Positions 9,073-18,315 of a stretch of 48,413 nucleotides of DNA are shown in pieces. A program made the translations under genes and the position numbers. Each line of letters begins with the position of its first letter. The stretch's first letter is position 1. The notes below the pieces were generated by a model that worked only from the letters and a program-made list of their open reading frames with translations, was not told where the DNA came from and ran no database searches. Source of the DNA: Fibrobacterota bacterium (GTDB lineage Bacteria > Fibrobacterota > Fibrobacteria > UBA11236); NCBI GenBank assembly GCA_947466585.1, contig CANIEU010000001.1, forward strand, positions 1 through 48,413. Reading direction: 5' to 3'.

Positions 9073-9981
9073 CTATCGATCGACCCCGAAGAACACCCTG
9101 TCTTCCCAAGTCATCTCAGGTTTCTCCGCTTCCAGAAATTTACGGCCACCGGTTCCCGCTTTGGAATCGAGCGCCAGCATCCTCCACTCGCGCCGCGAGC
9201 GGTCATCCAAACGCTTAGGCATTGCCGCGGCGAGCAAGACCCAATTGCTGTCGGTCGCGCGAAGCAGCATCTCGCGCACCTTATGCCGGTTGAATTGCTG
9301 CGCGTTCGCGAGCAATGGAACCAATCGCAACCCGTCGCGCAAGGGAGAATGCGCATCGAGAGCCCAGAGGCGTTGATGCAATTCCAACCCTTGTAAGGTA
9401 TCGAGACCGATCCAGAGCAACGGCAGATTGTCGGGGCGCGGCGAGGCGCCCAAGGCACGCACGGCCATACGGCGCACACTTTCGGAGGAGGCCCCGAGCC
9501 ATGGAAGCGCGACCGCACGAAAGGCGGTATCGGCCATGCGAGAGCCGATATACAGCCACTGCGCCCGCACGGTATCGTTGGGTGCCGACACCACGGCGCG
9601 CGCCAGCACGGTGCGCGGCAGCGGGTTCCGACCCGAGTCCGCCATCACCGTGAACAAGTGTTCCACATATTGACGCTGGCGCGGGGTGCGGTCGCGGGTC
9701 GCCGCGGCCACGAGATAGTCCAATGTCGCTGCGCCGGAGGCGAGCAGGATTTTCTCGGAAGAGTCGCGGGCGGATTGAAAGCGAGGCTCACCGGTGGCCG
9801 CCGTGAGAAACAAACTGTCCATGCGGGTGAACGTCAGCGTCGCGGACGCAGCGTCGCCGGCGCAGACCTCGACCGGAATCCCAAATATTCCATACGAAAT
9901 GGCGCAGAATGCAAATCCGGAAACGATCCCTTTTCGAAGGAACCGTGACAGTTGAAACTTCATTTTTTTTCTATTCGGCAT
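9073..9981 (-). CDS. Exported HEAT-repeat-like protein, unknown function
   Basis: A protein of about 302 residues with an N-terminal signal peptide (basic start, then IVSGFAFCAISYGIF, likely cleavage near VCAG). The mature part is all-helical with repeating pairs such as ALPWLGASSESVRRMAVRALG and LVPLLANAQQFNRHKVREMLL, like HEAT repeats, which form scaffolds for protein contacts. ATG 9981 overlaps the stop codon of the upstream gene (TAG 9971-9973), so the two are probably translationally coupled; ATG 9963 is the alternative and keeps the signal peptide. The partner is the 27-residue-repeat protein, and the pair is likely periplasmic or surface-exposed. I do not recognise a named family. Confidence 0.65.
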   Translation of the reverse strand: MPNRKKMKFQLSRFLRKGIVSGFAFCAISYGIFGIPVEVCAGDAASATLTFTRMDSLFLTAATGEPRFQSARDSSEKILLASGAATLDYLVAAATRDRTPRQRQYVEHLFTVMADSGRNPLPRTVLARAVVSAPNDTVRAQWLYIGSRMADTAFRAVALPWLGASSESVRRMAVRALGASPRPDNLPLLWIGLDTLQGLELHQRLWALDAHSPLRDGLRLVPLLANAQQFNRHKVREMLLRATDSNWVLLAAAMPKRLDDRSRREWRMLALDSKAGTGGRKFLEAEKPEMTWEDRVFFGVDR

Positions 9982-11848
9982 CCCACCCCTGCCCGTGTCC
10001 GCGTCGGATGCCGTCGTAGGTGCGCCACACCGCATTTTCCGTGGCGGCGGATGATTGCGGATACGCATCGCGCCCGCCGAGGTCCAGGAAGAAGCCGAGG
10101 CTTCCGCGATCTCGGCGCATGTCGCCGTGCCCCAGCGTCATCGCGGGGTTGCCCATTCCGTAGGCATCTTCTCCGGCAAAATCGACGAGCATGCCAAGAC
10201 CGTTCGCGCTGCCTGCGCCGGCGCTCATGTCCACGGCGCTGTCGCGATCGTCACCTTGCGCGTCGGCGAACAGGCCAAAGCCTCCGTCGTGCCCGCATCC
10301 TTGGCTCACGCCCTTGCTGACGCGCACGTCCTCACCGGCGGCGTCGAGCAGCATGCCCACCGCAAAGTGCACCCCAGCACCCTGCGCATATTGATGCGCG
10401 ACCAGACTGTCGTCGCCCGCATCATCCATCAGAGCACCCCACCCGAACCAATAACCCGCGCCCTGTCCGAAAATGTCCGCGGTATATCGATCCGCTCCTC
10501 CACGGTCCCACAACACCGCGATACCGCCGCCGTAGCGCGGAGCCATGCCGGTAGAAAATCCCTGGCTCATGCTGAGATAATGTTCGCGATAGCGGAGATC
10601 GTCGACGAACACCGCGCGCGACAAATAGCGGTCGTTGCCGCTCTCGTCCATCAACAGCCCGAACCCGAAGGAGGAGGAGGCACCTTGGGACATGTAGGCT
10701 GCGGAATAGGTATCGTCACCGTCACGATCCTGTAGAATGCCGATGCCTCGAAAGGCAAAGCCCAGGGCGGCGCAGCGCCCGGTGTAGGTATCGTTGCCCG
10801 CCGCGTCGAACAGGCGGCTGAAGCCGAGGATCGCCGAGCCGAAGGCAAAATCACCTCCGATGTACCGGTCGTCGCCTTGCAGGTCGGCGATCACGTGCAC
10901 CGACAGAAACGCCCCCGCCCCTTCCCCGGTGTCAGGCGCCTGGTAAGTGTCTTTCCCGGAGAGATCCAGCACCAGCAGCCAACTTCCCGGAACAACCGTG
11001 TCGGCATACACATAGCGATCGTTCCCACCCGGGTCGAATACGATGCCGTTCTCCAGTCGATGGACATCCGGTCCACGTGTCCCAATGGTCACGGGTACAC
11101 CCAGTTTTTTCAACTGCTGCAAGCGGGCGGTCACCGCCGCGATATCGATCTTCGGGTTGATCCCGGCCTTGTTCCCCTTTCTTTTCCCCCCGTTTTTGGT
11201 TTGATACGAAAGCAGATCCCCGAGCAGCCCGTCCACGGCGGCCGCAGCCTGCGCCAGTTGCTCCAGCGGCAGACGTTGCGCGAGGTGCATCACGGAATCC
11301 AGCGTTGCGTCACCGTGCACGCGGGAGATTTCGCGTTCGATCGGATTTAGCAGGGTGTCTTCGGTCTCGGGCCGAAACAGCGCCGGAGTTTCACGCAACA
11401 AAAAGGCGCGTTGATCGAGATCAAGAGGGCGCAGGTACGCCTGCAGGCTTTTCTCCAGAATCCGGATTCGAGACTCCGGGGAGCCGTCCTGCGCGGTGCG
11501 CGATCTGGGAAACGTCGCCCCAATCCACGGCCACAGCCCGTCGGCGCGCACCATTCCCGTCAGCCCAGAAGTCGGATCAGAAGGCGGATCGAAAGTTTCG
11601 GACAAAGTGTGTCGCAAGGCCGGAACCAACGTATCGGCGCTGCGCGGGTTGTGGAGCATGCGGAGCACCGCGTCGGGACTTTGGGGAGGTGGGCCCCGAA
11701 AATTCACCAACAAGTCGAAATCCCCGGGATCGAAACCGGCCGGCCCGGCGAGGCGGTGGAAAACGGTATCGACCGAGGCGAGCGTATCGAAAGCGCAGGC
11801 CCCTGAGTAAGAGGGGAAAAGGCAAAAGACCGTTGCCGCCACAGTCAT
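9971..11848 (-). CDS. Exported protein with twelve D..G.D.Y repeats
   Basis: A protein of about 625 residues. The N-terminus is hydrophobic (TVAATVFCLFPSYSGACA). A TTG at 11905, 8 nt after the upstream stop, would add a basic n-region and may be the real start. Residues about 30-260 are helical. Residues about 271-597 hold twelve modules of the form hydrophobic-D-x-x-G-x-D-x-Y, most followed by QGxG and GxGxL. Eight of the eleven spacings are 26-27 residues; the exceptions are 23, 33 and 47. This is a regular solenoid pattern, and the Asp/Gly-rich turns could bind calcium, which is inference. Modules 8-10 have lost the Tyr. It is followed with overlap by the HEAT-like exported protein and preceded by the SEC-C gene. 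No named family is recognised. Confidence 0.7.
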   Translation of the reverse strand: MTVAATVFCLFPSYSGACAFDTLASVDTVFHRLAGPAGFDPGDFDLLVNFRGPPPQSPDAVLRMLHNPRSADTLVPALRHTLSETFDPPSDPTSGLTGMVRADGLWPWIGATFPRSRTAQDGSPESRIRILEKSLQAYLRPLDLDQRAFLLRETPALFRPETEDTLLNPIEREISRVHGDATLDSVMHLAQRLPLEQLAQAAAAVDGLLGDLLSYQTKNGGKRKGNKAGINPKIDIAAVTARLQQLKKLGVPVTIGTRGPDVHRLENGIVFDPGGNDRYVYADTVVPGSWLLVLDLSGKDTYQAPDTGEGAGAFLSVHVIADLQGDDRYIGGDFAFGSAILGFSRLFDAAGNDTYTGRCAALGFAFRGIGILQDRDGDDTYSAAYMSQGASSSFGFGLLMDESGNDRYLSRAVFVDDLRYREHYLSMSQGFSTGMAPRYGGGIAVLWDRGGADRYTADIFGQGAGYWFGWGALMDDAGDDSLVAHQYAQGAGVHFAVGMLLDAAGEDVRVSKGVSQGCGHDGGFGLFADAQGDDRDSAVDMSAGAGSANGLGMLVDFAGEDAYGMGNPAMTLGHGDMRRDRGSLGFFLDLGGRDAYPQSSAATENAVWRTYDGIRRGHGQGWDAE

Positions 11849-11912
11849 TGCGACGCCGAAACCCCGAAACCTTGCGGTCTTGTAGAATCTTATTGCGCGT
11901 ATCAAGGCGCGA

Positions 11913-13130
11913 TTAAAGGCCGAGGTGACTGCGCAGTGCCGAGATCGCATCACCCTGCAATTCGAGACGCGACAGTAGGGCGCTGAGACGGCGGCGCCCA
12001 AAGTCGTGGCGGCTCGCCTCGAGCGGAGATTCTCCGCCGAGGGCATCGTGCGGCGCGCGGGTCCACTCGTTCAAGCCGCCTGCTTCCGGCAATTGCGCCC
12101 TCTCAGAGGGAGTGGACGCATGCACGCGCGCGGGAGCATCGAGGTGATCACCGAGCCAATGGAAAACGTAAGGGCAATACGCTTCGTCGAGCAAGGTGAC
12201 GCGCAGCCATCCGTCGTTCTCGGCCTCCAATCGCGCCAACGTCAGCGCGCGGTAGCGCAACTCGAGACGCGTGGCATCGAGGGCAACCGCGCCGTCGGCG
12301 CGCAACTGCCGCGCAAGGTCTCCGCGCGCTGCGGCCGGCAACCGGAAGGAACGCGATGCGGCCATGGTGCGCGCCGGAATGCCCACGCGGGCATCGTACA
12401 CCGACTCGCGCCACAACCCGAGTACCAGCGCGCCGTGACGGCGCCATTCTTCGCATTGCACGTCGGGACGCAACCCCGCGCCCGATTTGATGCCGAGGTC
12501 GCGACACACGGCCCGAAGGCGATCGCGCAACGCCTCTTCGTGCCCGGCGGGAAAGGTGAGAATCGCAGGGTGCATCTGCTCGCGTCCGCGATAGGTCAGG
12601 ATGCGTCCGGCAAACACGCCGCCGGGCCCCGGGAGTTCGCCTCCGTGTTCCACCCGCACGGTGCGCCCCGTGTCGAGCATGGCGATGTGGGCGCGCGTCG
12701 CGTCGATCTCCAACACACGCCACAACCACAGCGGTGCCAGACTCCACTCGCGGAAGTCGTTGGCAAGACGGATGTTCTTCACTTCCACATCGCGAGCCGC
12801 ACGCAGCACCGGACGCGCATCGGAAAACTGCACAGAATAGTCCCAGAAAAAATTCGCCATCACGGCGCGGCCGTATTCGGGGTCAGCCATCAAAAGGTGA
12901 TGGGGATATTCTTCCTGACTCAACCTCTCCCAGTAGGCTTGGTAGAGGTTGCGCAGCGGGAAGAGATACATGTAGAGGTCGTGCAGATCGCGGCGGAAGG
13001 CCTCACGGCCGGCGGGATCGCTCCCTATGTTCCCGTCGGGAAGTCCCGGCTTGCTGTAACGCCCGCAACATTCCGCATAGGGCGCGGTGTTACCGCAAAT
13101 GCAGGAGTTCTTGAGCTTGACGGCGTCCAT
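11913..13130 (-). CDS. SEC-C zinc-motif protein
   Basis: A 405-residue protein whose N-terminus (residues 8-22, NSCICGNTAPYAECCG) is a SEC-C type zinc-binding motif, as found at the end of SecA and in many uncharacterised proteins. The rest is not recognised: a conserved-looking region with many Trp/Arg, no membrane segments. ATG 13130 is chosen because the SEC-C motif begins just after it and a TATCTT box (13138-13143) ends 7 nt upstream. Longer in-frame starts would translate the heptamer repeat (YYRLPT). The -10 box abuts the left arm of locus C, so any -35 element lies inside the repeat. Probably the first gene of an operon with the two exported proteins. Confidence 0.75.
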   Translation of the reverse strand: MDAVKLKNSCICGNTAPYAECCGRYSKPGLPDGNIGSDPAGREAFRRDLHDLYMYLFPLRNLYQAYWERLSQEEYPHHLLMADPEYGRAVMANFFWDYSVQFSDARPVLRAARDVEVKNIRLANDFREWSLAPLWLWRVLEIDATRAHIAMLDTGRTVRVEHGGELPGPGGVFAGRILTYRGREQMHPAILTFPAGHEEALRDRLRAVCRDLGIKSGAGLRPDVQCEEWRRHGALVLGLWRESVYDARVGIPARTMAASRSFRLPAAARGDLARQLRADGAVALDATRLELRYRALTLARLEAENDGWLRVTLLDEAYCPYVFHWLGDHLDAPARVHASTPSERAQLPEAGGLNEWTRAPHDALGGESPLEASRHDFGRRRLSALLSRLELQGDAISALRSHLGL

Positions 13131-13143
13131 GTGAAGTAAGATA

Positions 13144-13272
13144 GTAGGTAGACGGTAGTAGGTAGACGGTAGTGGAGATTTGATGCGAGGCATACCCGGC
13201 ATCACCCGAACCACCGAAAATGATCGGAATTAGAAAGGTTCCGCAACAACCTACCGTCTACCGTCTACCGTC
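13144..13272. repeat. Heptamer inverted repeat, locus C
   Basis: The left arm, 13144-13171, is GTAGGTA, GACGGTA, GTAGGTA, GACGGTA. The right arm, 13252-13272, is three TACCGTC units, the complement of GACGGTA. The spacer is 80 nt. Units are the same as in locus A, 13 kb away. The right arm contains the folC stop codon (13251-13253), and the left arm abuts the -10 box of the SEC-C gene. Confidence 0.85.
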
Positions 13273-14708
13273 TCCCCCAAAAGCCCCTCGAAGGCCTCCA
13301 AACCTGCGTAATGCGGCGCCAGCAGCGGGATGATCGCGCCGAGCAGGTAAAGAGACCCGCAAAACACTGCAGAATCCGGGCCGGGAACGTCTGCGGTGCC
13401 GGCACGCAATAGGGGTTCCAGCGAGGCCCAGGTTGGCAAGCAGTCTGCGACCGCGACGCTTCCTTCCCCACTCGTCGCACTTGTCTCACGCGCCGCACGG
13501 GTTTCGGCGTCCAAGGTCTCCCGCAATACCGCCGCGGAAAGCGCACGCGGGTTTTCTGCCGAAAGATCCACGAACACCAGATCATCCGAGAGCGAGCGCA
13601 AAATCCTGCAAACATCCAAATAATCTTTGTCACGCATCGAAGCGAAGAAGATGCGGGGACGCTTCCCCGGAGGATGGGCGCTCAAATGATCGCGCAACGC
13701 GTGTGCGGCGGCGGGATTGTGCGCGCCGTCGAGCAACACGGAAATATACCGCGGATTCAAGGGTTGCAAACGCTGCATGCGTCCCGCCATCCGGGCGCCC
13801 TCCGAACGTAAGGCGGGCAGCCAGATCGCTTCAGGGGGCAAGGCTTTCCCATAAAAAGCTTCCAGGGCCAGCACGGCGAGCGCCGCGTTGTGCCTCTGGT
13901 ATTCTTCCGCGCGCAAATCACCCGGCAAAGTGTAGTCGCGGTAGCGCCCGGGCACGATGTAGTCTGCATCCGGCGCCGTAGATATTTCGGAGACGGCACC
14001 GGTCACCGTGGCGGAACTCAGATGCTCCGCGAGATTGATCCAAGGCGCATCCGGCATGCCCGAGGCCTTCGCGACGGCATGGATGCGCGCGGCAGCAAGG
14101 CGGGCCAACGCGGGACGCGGCTCGTCGATCACCAAGGGAATCCCCGCCTTCACGATCCCCAGTTTTTCACCCATCACGGCTTCGAGTGTGTCGCCGAGAA
14201 TGCCGGTATGATCGAGCGCGATGGAAGTGATTGCCGTGACGCGCGGAGTCACCACATTGGTGGCGTCGAGTCGTCCTCCGAGTCCGGTCTCCAGCACCAC
14301 GGCACCGCAGCCCTGTTCACGGAACCACGCCAGCGCGAGCGCCGTGACGATCTCGAAGTACGTCGGATTCAGGAACTCGAGCGTGGCGATGTGGCGATTC
14401 AACCAACCCGTTACGAAGTCGGCGGGAACGGGTTGTCCGTCGACGCGGATGCGTTCGCGGAAGCTCACTAGATGCGGCGAGGTGTAAAGACCCACACGCC
14501 GCACGCCCAATGTAGGCAGCATCGCCGCGAGTGCGGCGCACACGCTGCCTTTACCGTTGGTGCCCGCAACGTGAAGATACACGCCGCCGTTTTCTGGATT
14601 TCCCAATGCTTTCAATAGTTCCCGCATTTTATCGAGGCCCATTTTCATGGCGAACTGGTTGCGGGCATACAACCAGGAAAGCGCGGAGGAGTAATCGGGA
14701 AAGGTCAC
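13251..14708 (-). CDS. folC: Bifunctional folylpolyglutamate/dihydrofolate synthase
   Basis: Adds glutamate to folates (and possibly to dihydropteroate) with ATP; a Mur-ligase-like cytoplasmic enzyme of about 485 residues. The P-loop HVAGTNGKGS is near residues 45-54, TSPHLVSFRERIRVDG near 75-90, ETGLGGRLDATNVV near 140-153, SIALDHTGILG near 160, and the C-terminal domain has LDGAHNPAAA near 335. GTG 14708 is chosen because the homologous region begins there; longer in-frame starts would translate the locus D repeat as SLIIHHSSFIIHH. No Shine-Dalgarno is seen. The C-terminus reads ETVDGRR then TAG, encoded by the locus C arm. It follows accD, as in many genomes where accD-folC are adjacent. 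Confidence 0.88.
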   Translation of the reverse strand: MTFPDYSSALSWLYARNQFAMKMGLDKMRELLKALGNPENGGVYLHVAGTNGKGSVCAALAAMLPTLGVRRVGLYTSPHLVSFRERIRVDGQPVPADFVTGWLNRHIATLEFLNPTYFEIVTALALAWFREQGCGAVVLETGLGGRLDATNVVTPRVTAITSIALDHTGILGDTLEAVMGEKLGIVKAGIPLVIDEPRPALARLAAARIHAVAKASGMPDAPWINLAEHLSSATVTGAVSEISTAPDADYIVPGRYRDYTLPGDLRAEEYQRHNAALAVLALEAFYGKALPPEAIWLPALRSEGARMAGRMQRLQPLNPRYISVLLDGAHNPAAAHALRDHLSAHPPGKRPRIFFASMRDKDYLDVCRILRSLSDDLVFVDLSAENPRALSAAVLRETLDAETRAARETSATSGEGSVAVADCLPTWASLEPLLRAGTADVPGPDSAVFCGSLYLLGAIIPLLAPHYAGLEAFEGLLGETVDGRR

Positions 14709-14716
14709 GGGGAGTA

Positions 14717-14875
<159 letters not shown>

Positions 14876-14887
14876 CTAAAAGTGTGA

Positions 14888-15730
14888 TTAACCGGGATAC
14901 AAGTGTCCCAGCACGCGTGCCACGGTCGCCTTGAGCTCGGGACGCGGAGCGATGAGGTCGACGAAACCCTTCTCCAGCAAAAACTCCGCGCGCTGAAAGC
15001 CCGGGGGAAGCTGCTGACGGATGGTTTCGCGAATGACGCGTTCGCCTGCGAAGCCGATCAACGAACCAGGCTCGGCGATGTGCACGTCGCCCAGCATCGC
15101 AAAGCTGGCGGTGACGCCGCCCATGGTGGGATTGGTGAGGATCGAAAGGAAGGGCAGACCCGCGTCGCGCATGCGGGCGATCTCGGCGGAGGTGCTGGCC
15201 ATTTGCATCAGGGAGAGCACGCCTTCCTGCATGCGTGCGCCGCCCGAGGCGGACACGATGATGGCGGGAACCTTGTCGCGCAGCGCTTTGCGGAACACGC
15301 GTGCGATCTTCTCACCCTCTACCGAGCCCATCGAACCGCCGATGAAGCGGAAATCCATGACGCCCAGAGCCACCGGGCGGCCTTCGATCTTACCGGTTCC
15401 GGAGAGAACACCCGAAGCCGCACCGGTCTTCTTTTCGGCCTCCTGAATGCTGTCCTTGTACTTCTTTTTGGCCACGAATTTAAGCGGATCGACCGAGCGC
15501 AACGTGGTGTCCATAGGGAACCAGGTGCCGGCGTCCACGAGAATACGGACGTACTCGGCGGCGCCGATGCGGAAGTGATGCCCGCAGTGGTCGCAAACGT
15601 GAAGATGCTGGGCCAGCTCCTTGCGGTAGAGCACTTCCTTGCACCCGTCGCACTTGACCCACAAATCAGCAGGCGTGTCCTTTTTGATCAGGGTGCCAAT
15701 GCCGGATTTTGCCTTGCGGAACCATTCCAT
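14888..15730 (-). CDS. accD: Acetyl-CoA carboxylase carboxyltransferase subunit beta
   Basis: Transfers the carboxyl group from carboxybiotin to acetyl-CoA, making malonyl-CoA, together with AccA (not in this window). The 280-residue length is standard. The zinc ribbon is formed by CDGC (residues about 28-31) and CDHC (about 47-50). The crotonase-fold core has ASGGARMQEG near 161-170, TNPTMGGVTASFAMLGD near 198-214 and GSLIGFAGERVIRET near 221-235. No ribosome binding site is clear. The gene is directly upstream of folC with the locus D repeat between them. Confidence 0.95.
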   Translation of the reverse strand: MEWFRKAKSGIGTLIKKDTPADLWVKCDGCKEVLYRKELAQHLHVCDHCGHHFRIGAAEYVRILVDAGTWFPMDTTLRSVDPLKFVAKKKYKDSIQEAEKKTGAASGVLSGTGKIEGRPVALGVMDFRFIGGSMGSVEGEKIARVFRKALRDKVPAIIVSASGGARMQEGVLSLMQMASTSAEIARMRDAGLPFLSILTNPTMGGVTASFAMLGDVHIAEPGSLIGFAGERVIRETIRQQLPPGFQRAEFLLEKGFVDLIAPRPELKATVARVLGHLYPG

Positions 15731-15818
15731 TGCGTGTGTTCACCCAAATTTTGTGGAAAAATCAAGATAACCTATGCCCCCGGGCGTGTCCACCGCCCCT
15801 CTTGAAAAACGGCCGTTT

Positions 15819-16379
15819 TCAGGGGGCCCTGCCCTCCACGCCCAAAACGCGCCAATAAATGTGGGGGTGCCACGGCTCGGGGAGTTCGCGGTAGAACAAT
15901 TTGTCCACGAGGGTACGCGGTGCGGCGTGGGTGAGCCGGGGTGCGAAAGGACGGTGCAGCGGTTCGAGTTCACCGGCCCGCGGCTTCCGGTTGCCCTTGC
16001 GACTGTTGCACGGCATGCAGGCCGACACCGTGTTTTCCCAGGTGGTCGCGCCCCCGAGACTGCGCGGATGCACATGGTCGATGGTGAAGCTGGAATAGGA
16101 AACGCGCTGTCCGCAATAGGCGCAACAACCGCCGTCGCGGCGATAGAGATTGCGGCGGGTAAAAGGCAACACGCGCGTGAAATTCCGGGGGGATACCGGC
16201 CCGTCGAGGCACTGCAAAACGCTGGGTAGCGGAATCGTAAGGCGCGGCGAATGCACGAAGCATCCATCGTATACGGCCAGCACTTCCGCCCGTCCGAGGG
16301 CCCAAAGCGTCACAGCCTTCTTCCAGGGAAGAATGTCGACGGGAATCCCCGCCCGATTCAATGCCAGTGCGTCCATCAT
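15819..16379 (-). CDS. HNH endonuclease family protein
   Basis: A 186-residue protein with a complete HNH/zinc-finger core: a CAYCG pair, then FTIDHVHPRSLGG with the catalytic histidine, then TWENTVSACMPCNSRKGNR (residues about 90-140). The N-terminal 80 residues (LALNRAGIPVDILPWKKAVTLWALGRAEVL) match the stand-alone bacterial HNH proteins often annotated only as HNH endonuclease, whose role is unknown; nothing links it to a restriction or mobile system here. A 16-bp inverted repeat lies about 45 nt upstream (16425-16440). There is no obvious partner; accD follows 88 nt downstream on the same strand. Confidence 0.8.
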   Translation of the reverse strand: MMDALALNRAGIPVDILPWKKAVTLWALGRAEVLAVYDGCFVHSPRLTIPLPSVLQCLDGPVSPRNFTRVLPFTRRNLYRRDGGCCAYCGQRVSYSSFTIDHVHPRSLGGATTWENTVSACMPCNSRKGNRKPRAGELEPLHRPFAPRLTHAAPRTLVDKLFYRELPEPWHPHIYWRVLGVEGRAP

Positions 16380-16424
16380 GACCGCCCCGCGAATCCGAGA
16401 TCCTGCAGTAACCGAGCCATTTAT

Positions 16425-16440
16425 CTGATCAACCGATCAG
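16425..16440. promoter_or_regulatory. Inverted repeat CTGATC-N4-GATCAG
   Basis: A perfect 6-bp inverted repeat with a 4-nt centre, upstream of the HNH gene and downstream of the terminator of the MFS gene. It could be an operator. No factor is known. Confidence 0.3.
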
Positions 16441-16475
16441 TATAGAAATGGGATTTTGGAAAAAAGGGTCGAAAT

Positions 16476-16514
16476 AAAAAAGCGCCTCCCCGGAAACCCG
16501 GGTGGCGCTTTTTG
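16476..16514 (-). terminator. Terminator of the MFS gene
   Basis: AAAAGCGCC (ending 16486) pairs with GGCGCTTTTT (16504-16513), with an inner CCCGG/CCGGG stem. The T-run on the minus strand suits termination of the MFS gene; the flanking A-run makes it potentially bidirectional. Confidence 0.85.
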
Positions 16515-16572
16515 GAAACGCGCCCGTTTCGGGACGCGTTGCAGACCAGAGGTCCTTGAGAACCTCGATGCC

Positions 16573-18129
16573 TTAGTGTGCGCTGGCCTCGATGCTCTTG
16601 GCACGGTACCCGCCGCGCGAGCGGAAGTACACCAGCAACAGCAGGTAGATGCCCGCCATCGTGAGGGGGACGAACGAGTCCACACCGAGGGTCTTGCGAT
16701 CGCCGGCTACGCTGGCGGAAACCAGAGCCTGCTGATCGGGCGTACGCTCGGTCGCGGCGCGCGCTTCCGCCATCGCGGTGCCGCTGATGGGGTTCACACC
16801 CTTGAAGAAGAGGAACTCGGAAGGCTTGTCGGCCTTCACCTGCTCGTACACTGCCGTGTTCGTGCGCTGCAGTTCTTCCGCGGCGAAACGATCCTTGGAG
16901 TAGCCGAGACCCGGGCCGCCGAGAAGACCGGCGGACAGGAAGCCGAGGCCGCCCATCACGGAGATGGCGACAGCACCCGAACGGGGGAACTGATCCGACA
17001 CGACCGCGAGCATCGTGGGCCAGAAGAACGTCTTGCCGATGGCGTAAATCGCGAGCGCGATCGTGGCCATGACGATGGTCTCCATGCCGCTGGCGAGGCG
17101 CAAGCCAACCACGGCCAACACCGCGCTGACGAACAGGATGCCGACGGGCGAGAGCTTCAGGTTGCGCTCGATGAAGTTGGCGGTGAAGCGCAGGCAGAAC
17201 ATGATGGCGGAGGTCCAGATGAACAGGAACTTGCCTTCCTCGGAAGTGAACAGGTTGCCCGTGATGTTCTGGATCCAGCCATCGGTGCCGAGCTCAACCG
17301 CGCCCACGAGAATGTGGGTGATGAAGAACACGAACAACAGGAGCGAACCGAACGAGAACTTGGTGAGGAAGCCGACCGCGATCACAATCGCGCCGCCGAT
17401 GCCCCAAGCCACGCTGGAAGGCAGATGCAGGCTCTGCGAGGCGAACAACATGACCATGTAGCCGACGATGGCTGCACCGATGAGACCGATATCCTTGGAC
17501 ATCTCGCCGAGTTTCGCGCCCTTGAGCGAAGCTTCCGACTTCGGGAACTTCTGGCCCATGAACATGATACCGTAGGCCAGGGTCGGCAAAAGGTACAGGG
17601 AAAGCTGGATCTTCCAACCGATCTGGAACTTGTCGTCCAGAATCCAGCCGGCGATCGCGCCAAGAACCATACCGGCAGGCCAGCTGGCGTGCAGAATGTT
17701 CAGGTAGTGCGTGCGATTTTTGGGATAGAGCGTCGCCACCAAGGGATTGGCGACCGCCTCCAGCGTTCCGTTGGCATAAGCAAACAGGAACATGCCCCAG
17801 AAGAGGAAGGTTTGCGCGTTCGCCGGAGTGCTTGCTCCAAAGGTGACGAAGGCGGAAATGATGTGCAATGCGAAAGCCAGCATCACCAGCTTGCCGTAGC
17901 CGATCTTGTCGACCACCACACCACCGAGAATGATACCGAAGCAGAAACCGGTGAAGCCGGCGCCGCCGATGATTCCCAGCTGGGTAGCAGAGAATCCGAA
18001 TTCCGAACCCCAGTTGTCGAAAATACCGCCGCGAAGGGCGAAGCCGACACCTGCGGCGAGAATGGCCATGAACCCAGCCCACAGCAATCGCGGCGCGTTC
18101 GGTGTGATTCCATCGGTTTTAACGGACAT
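16573..18129 (-). CDS. MFS transporter (sugar/nucleoside-porter-like)
   Basis: A 518-residue inner-membrane transporter with about 12 helices. The N-terminal helix reads [19 protein letters not shown], followed by [16 protein letters not shown] and [16 protein letters not shown]. Unlike the MFS protein at 6481, it has a hydrophilic insert of about 85 residues (near 410-495) before the last helix. The family is common in FCB/PVC bacteria with unknown substrate. ATG 18129 is chosen because AGGAGGG lies 8 nt upstream; the nearer in-frame ATG at 18135 is too close to that site. TAGATT at 18167-18172 is a possible -10. It has its own terminator. Confidence 0.8.
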   Translation of the reverse strand: MSVKTDGITPNAPRLLWAGFMAILAAGVGFALRGGIFDNWGSEFGFSATQLGIIGGAGFTGFCFGIILGGVVVDKIGYGKLVMLAFALHIISAFVTFGASTPANAQTFLFWGMFLFAYANGTLEAVANPLVATLYPKNRTHYLNILHASWPAGMVLGAIAGWILDDKFQIGWKIQLSLYLLPTLAYGIMFMGQKFPKSEASLKGAKLGEMSKDIGLIGAAIVGYMVMLFASQSLHLPSSVAWGIGGAIVIAVGFLTKFSFGSLLLFVFFITHILVGAVELGTDGWIQNITGNLFTSEEGKFLFIWTSAIMFCLRFTANFIERNLKLSPVGILFVSAVLAVVGLRLASGMETIVMATIALAIYAIGKTFFWPTMLAVVSDQFPRSGAVAISVMGGLGFLSAGLLGGPGLGYSKDRFAAEELQRTNTAVYEQVKADKPSEFLFFKGVNPISGTAMAEARAATERTPDQQALVSASVAGDRKTLGVDSFVPLTMAGIYLLLLVYFRSRGGYRAKSIEASAH

Positions 18130-18315
18130 GTGCATTCCCTCCTAAGGGTTTAAAAATGGAGCACCTAATCTACCGTGAACTTTTCACGCCGGGGGTGTGT
18201 TTTTCTCTTTTTTTTGAGCCCTGAGGTGGTAAAAACACCCCGAATTCGGAGAATACCCGCCGTTATTTAACTTTTATTTGACTTTTGAACCTTTTGGGAT
18301 GCCCTATGGGATGAC
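18130..18315 (-). other. Intergenic region between uppP and MFS genes
   Basis: A 186-nt region, AT-richer than its surroundings, with the Shine-Dalgarno (AGGAGGG) and a probable -10 TAGATT (18167-18172) of the MFS gene. No RNA gene is recognised. Confidence 0.4.

Noticed and set aside
11905-12046. Start of the repeat protein upstream of 11913
   Set aside because: It would overlap the SEC-C gene end widely, with Arg/Cys-rich residues lacking signal features; starts at 11905 or 11848 fit better.
16456-18153. Long plus-strand open frame over the MFS gene
   Set aside because: The minus strand has a clear 12-helix transporter with a strong ribosome binding site; the plus frame is Glu/His/Arg-rich without any motif.
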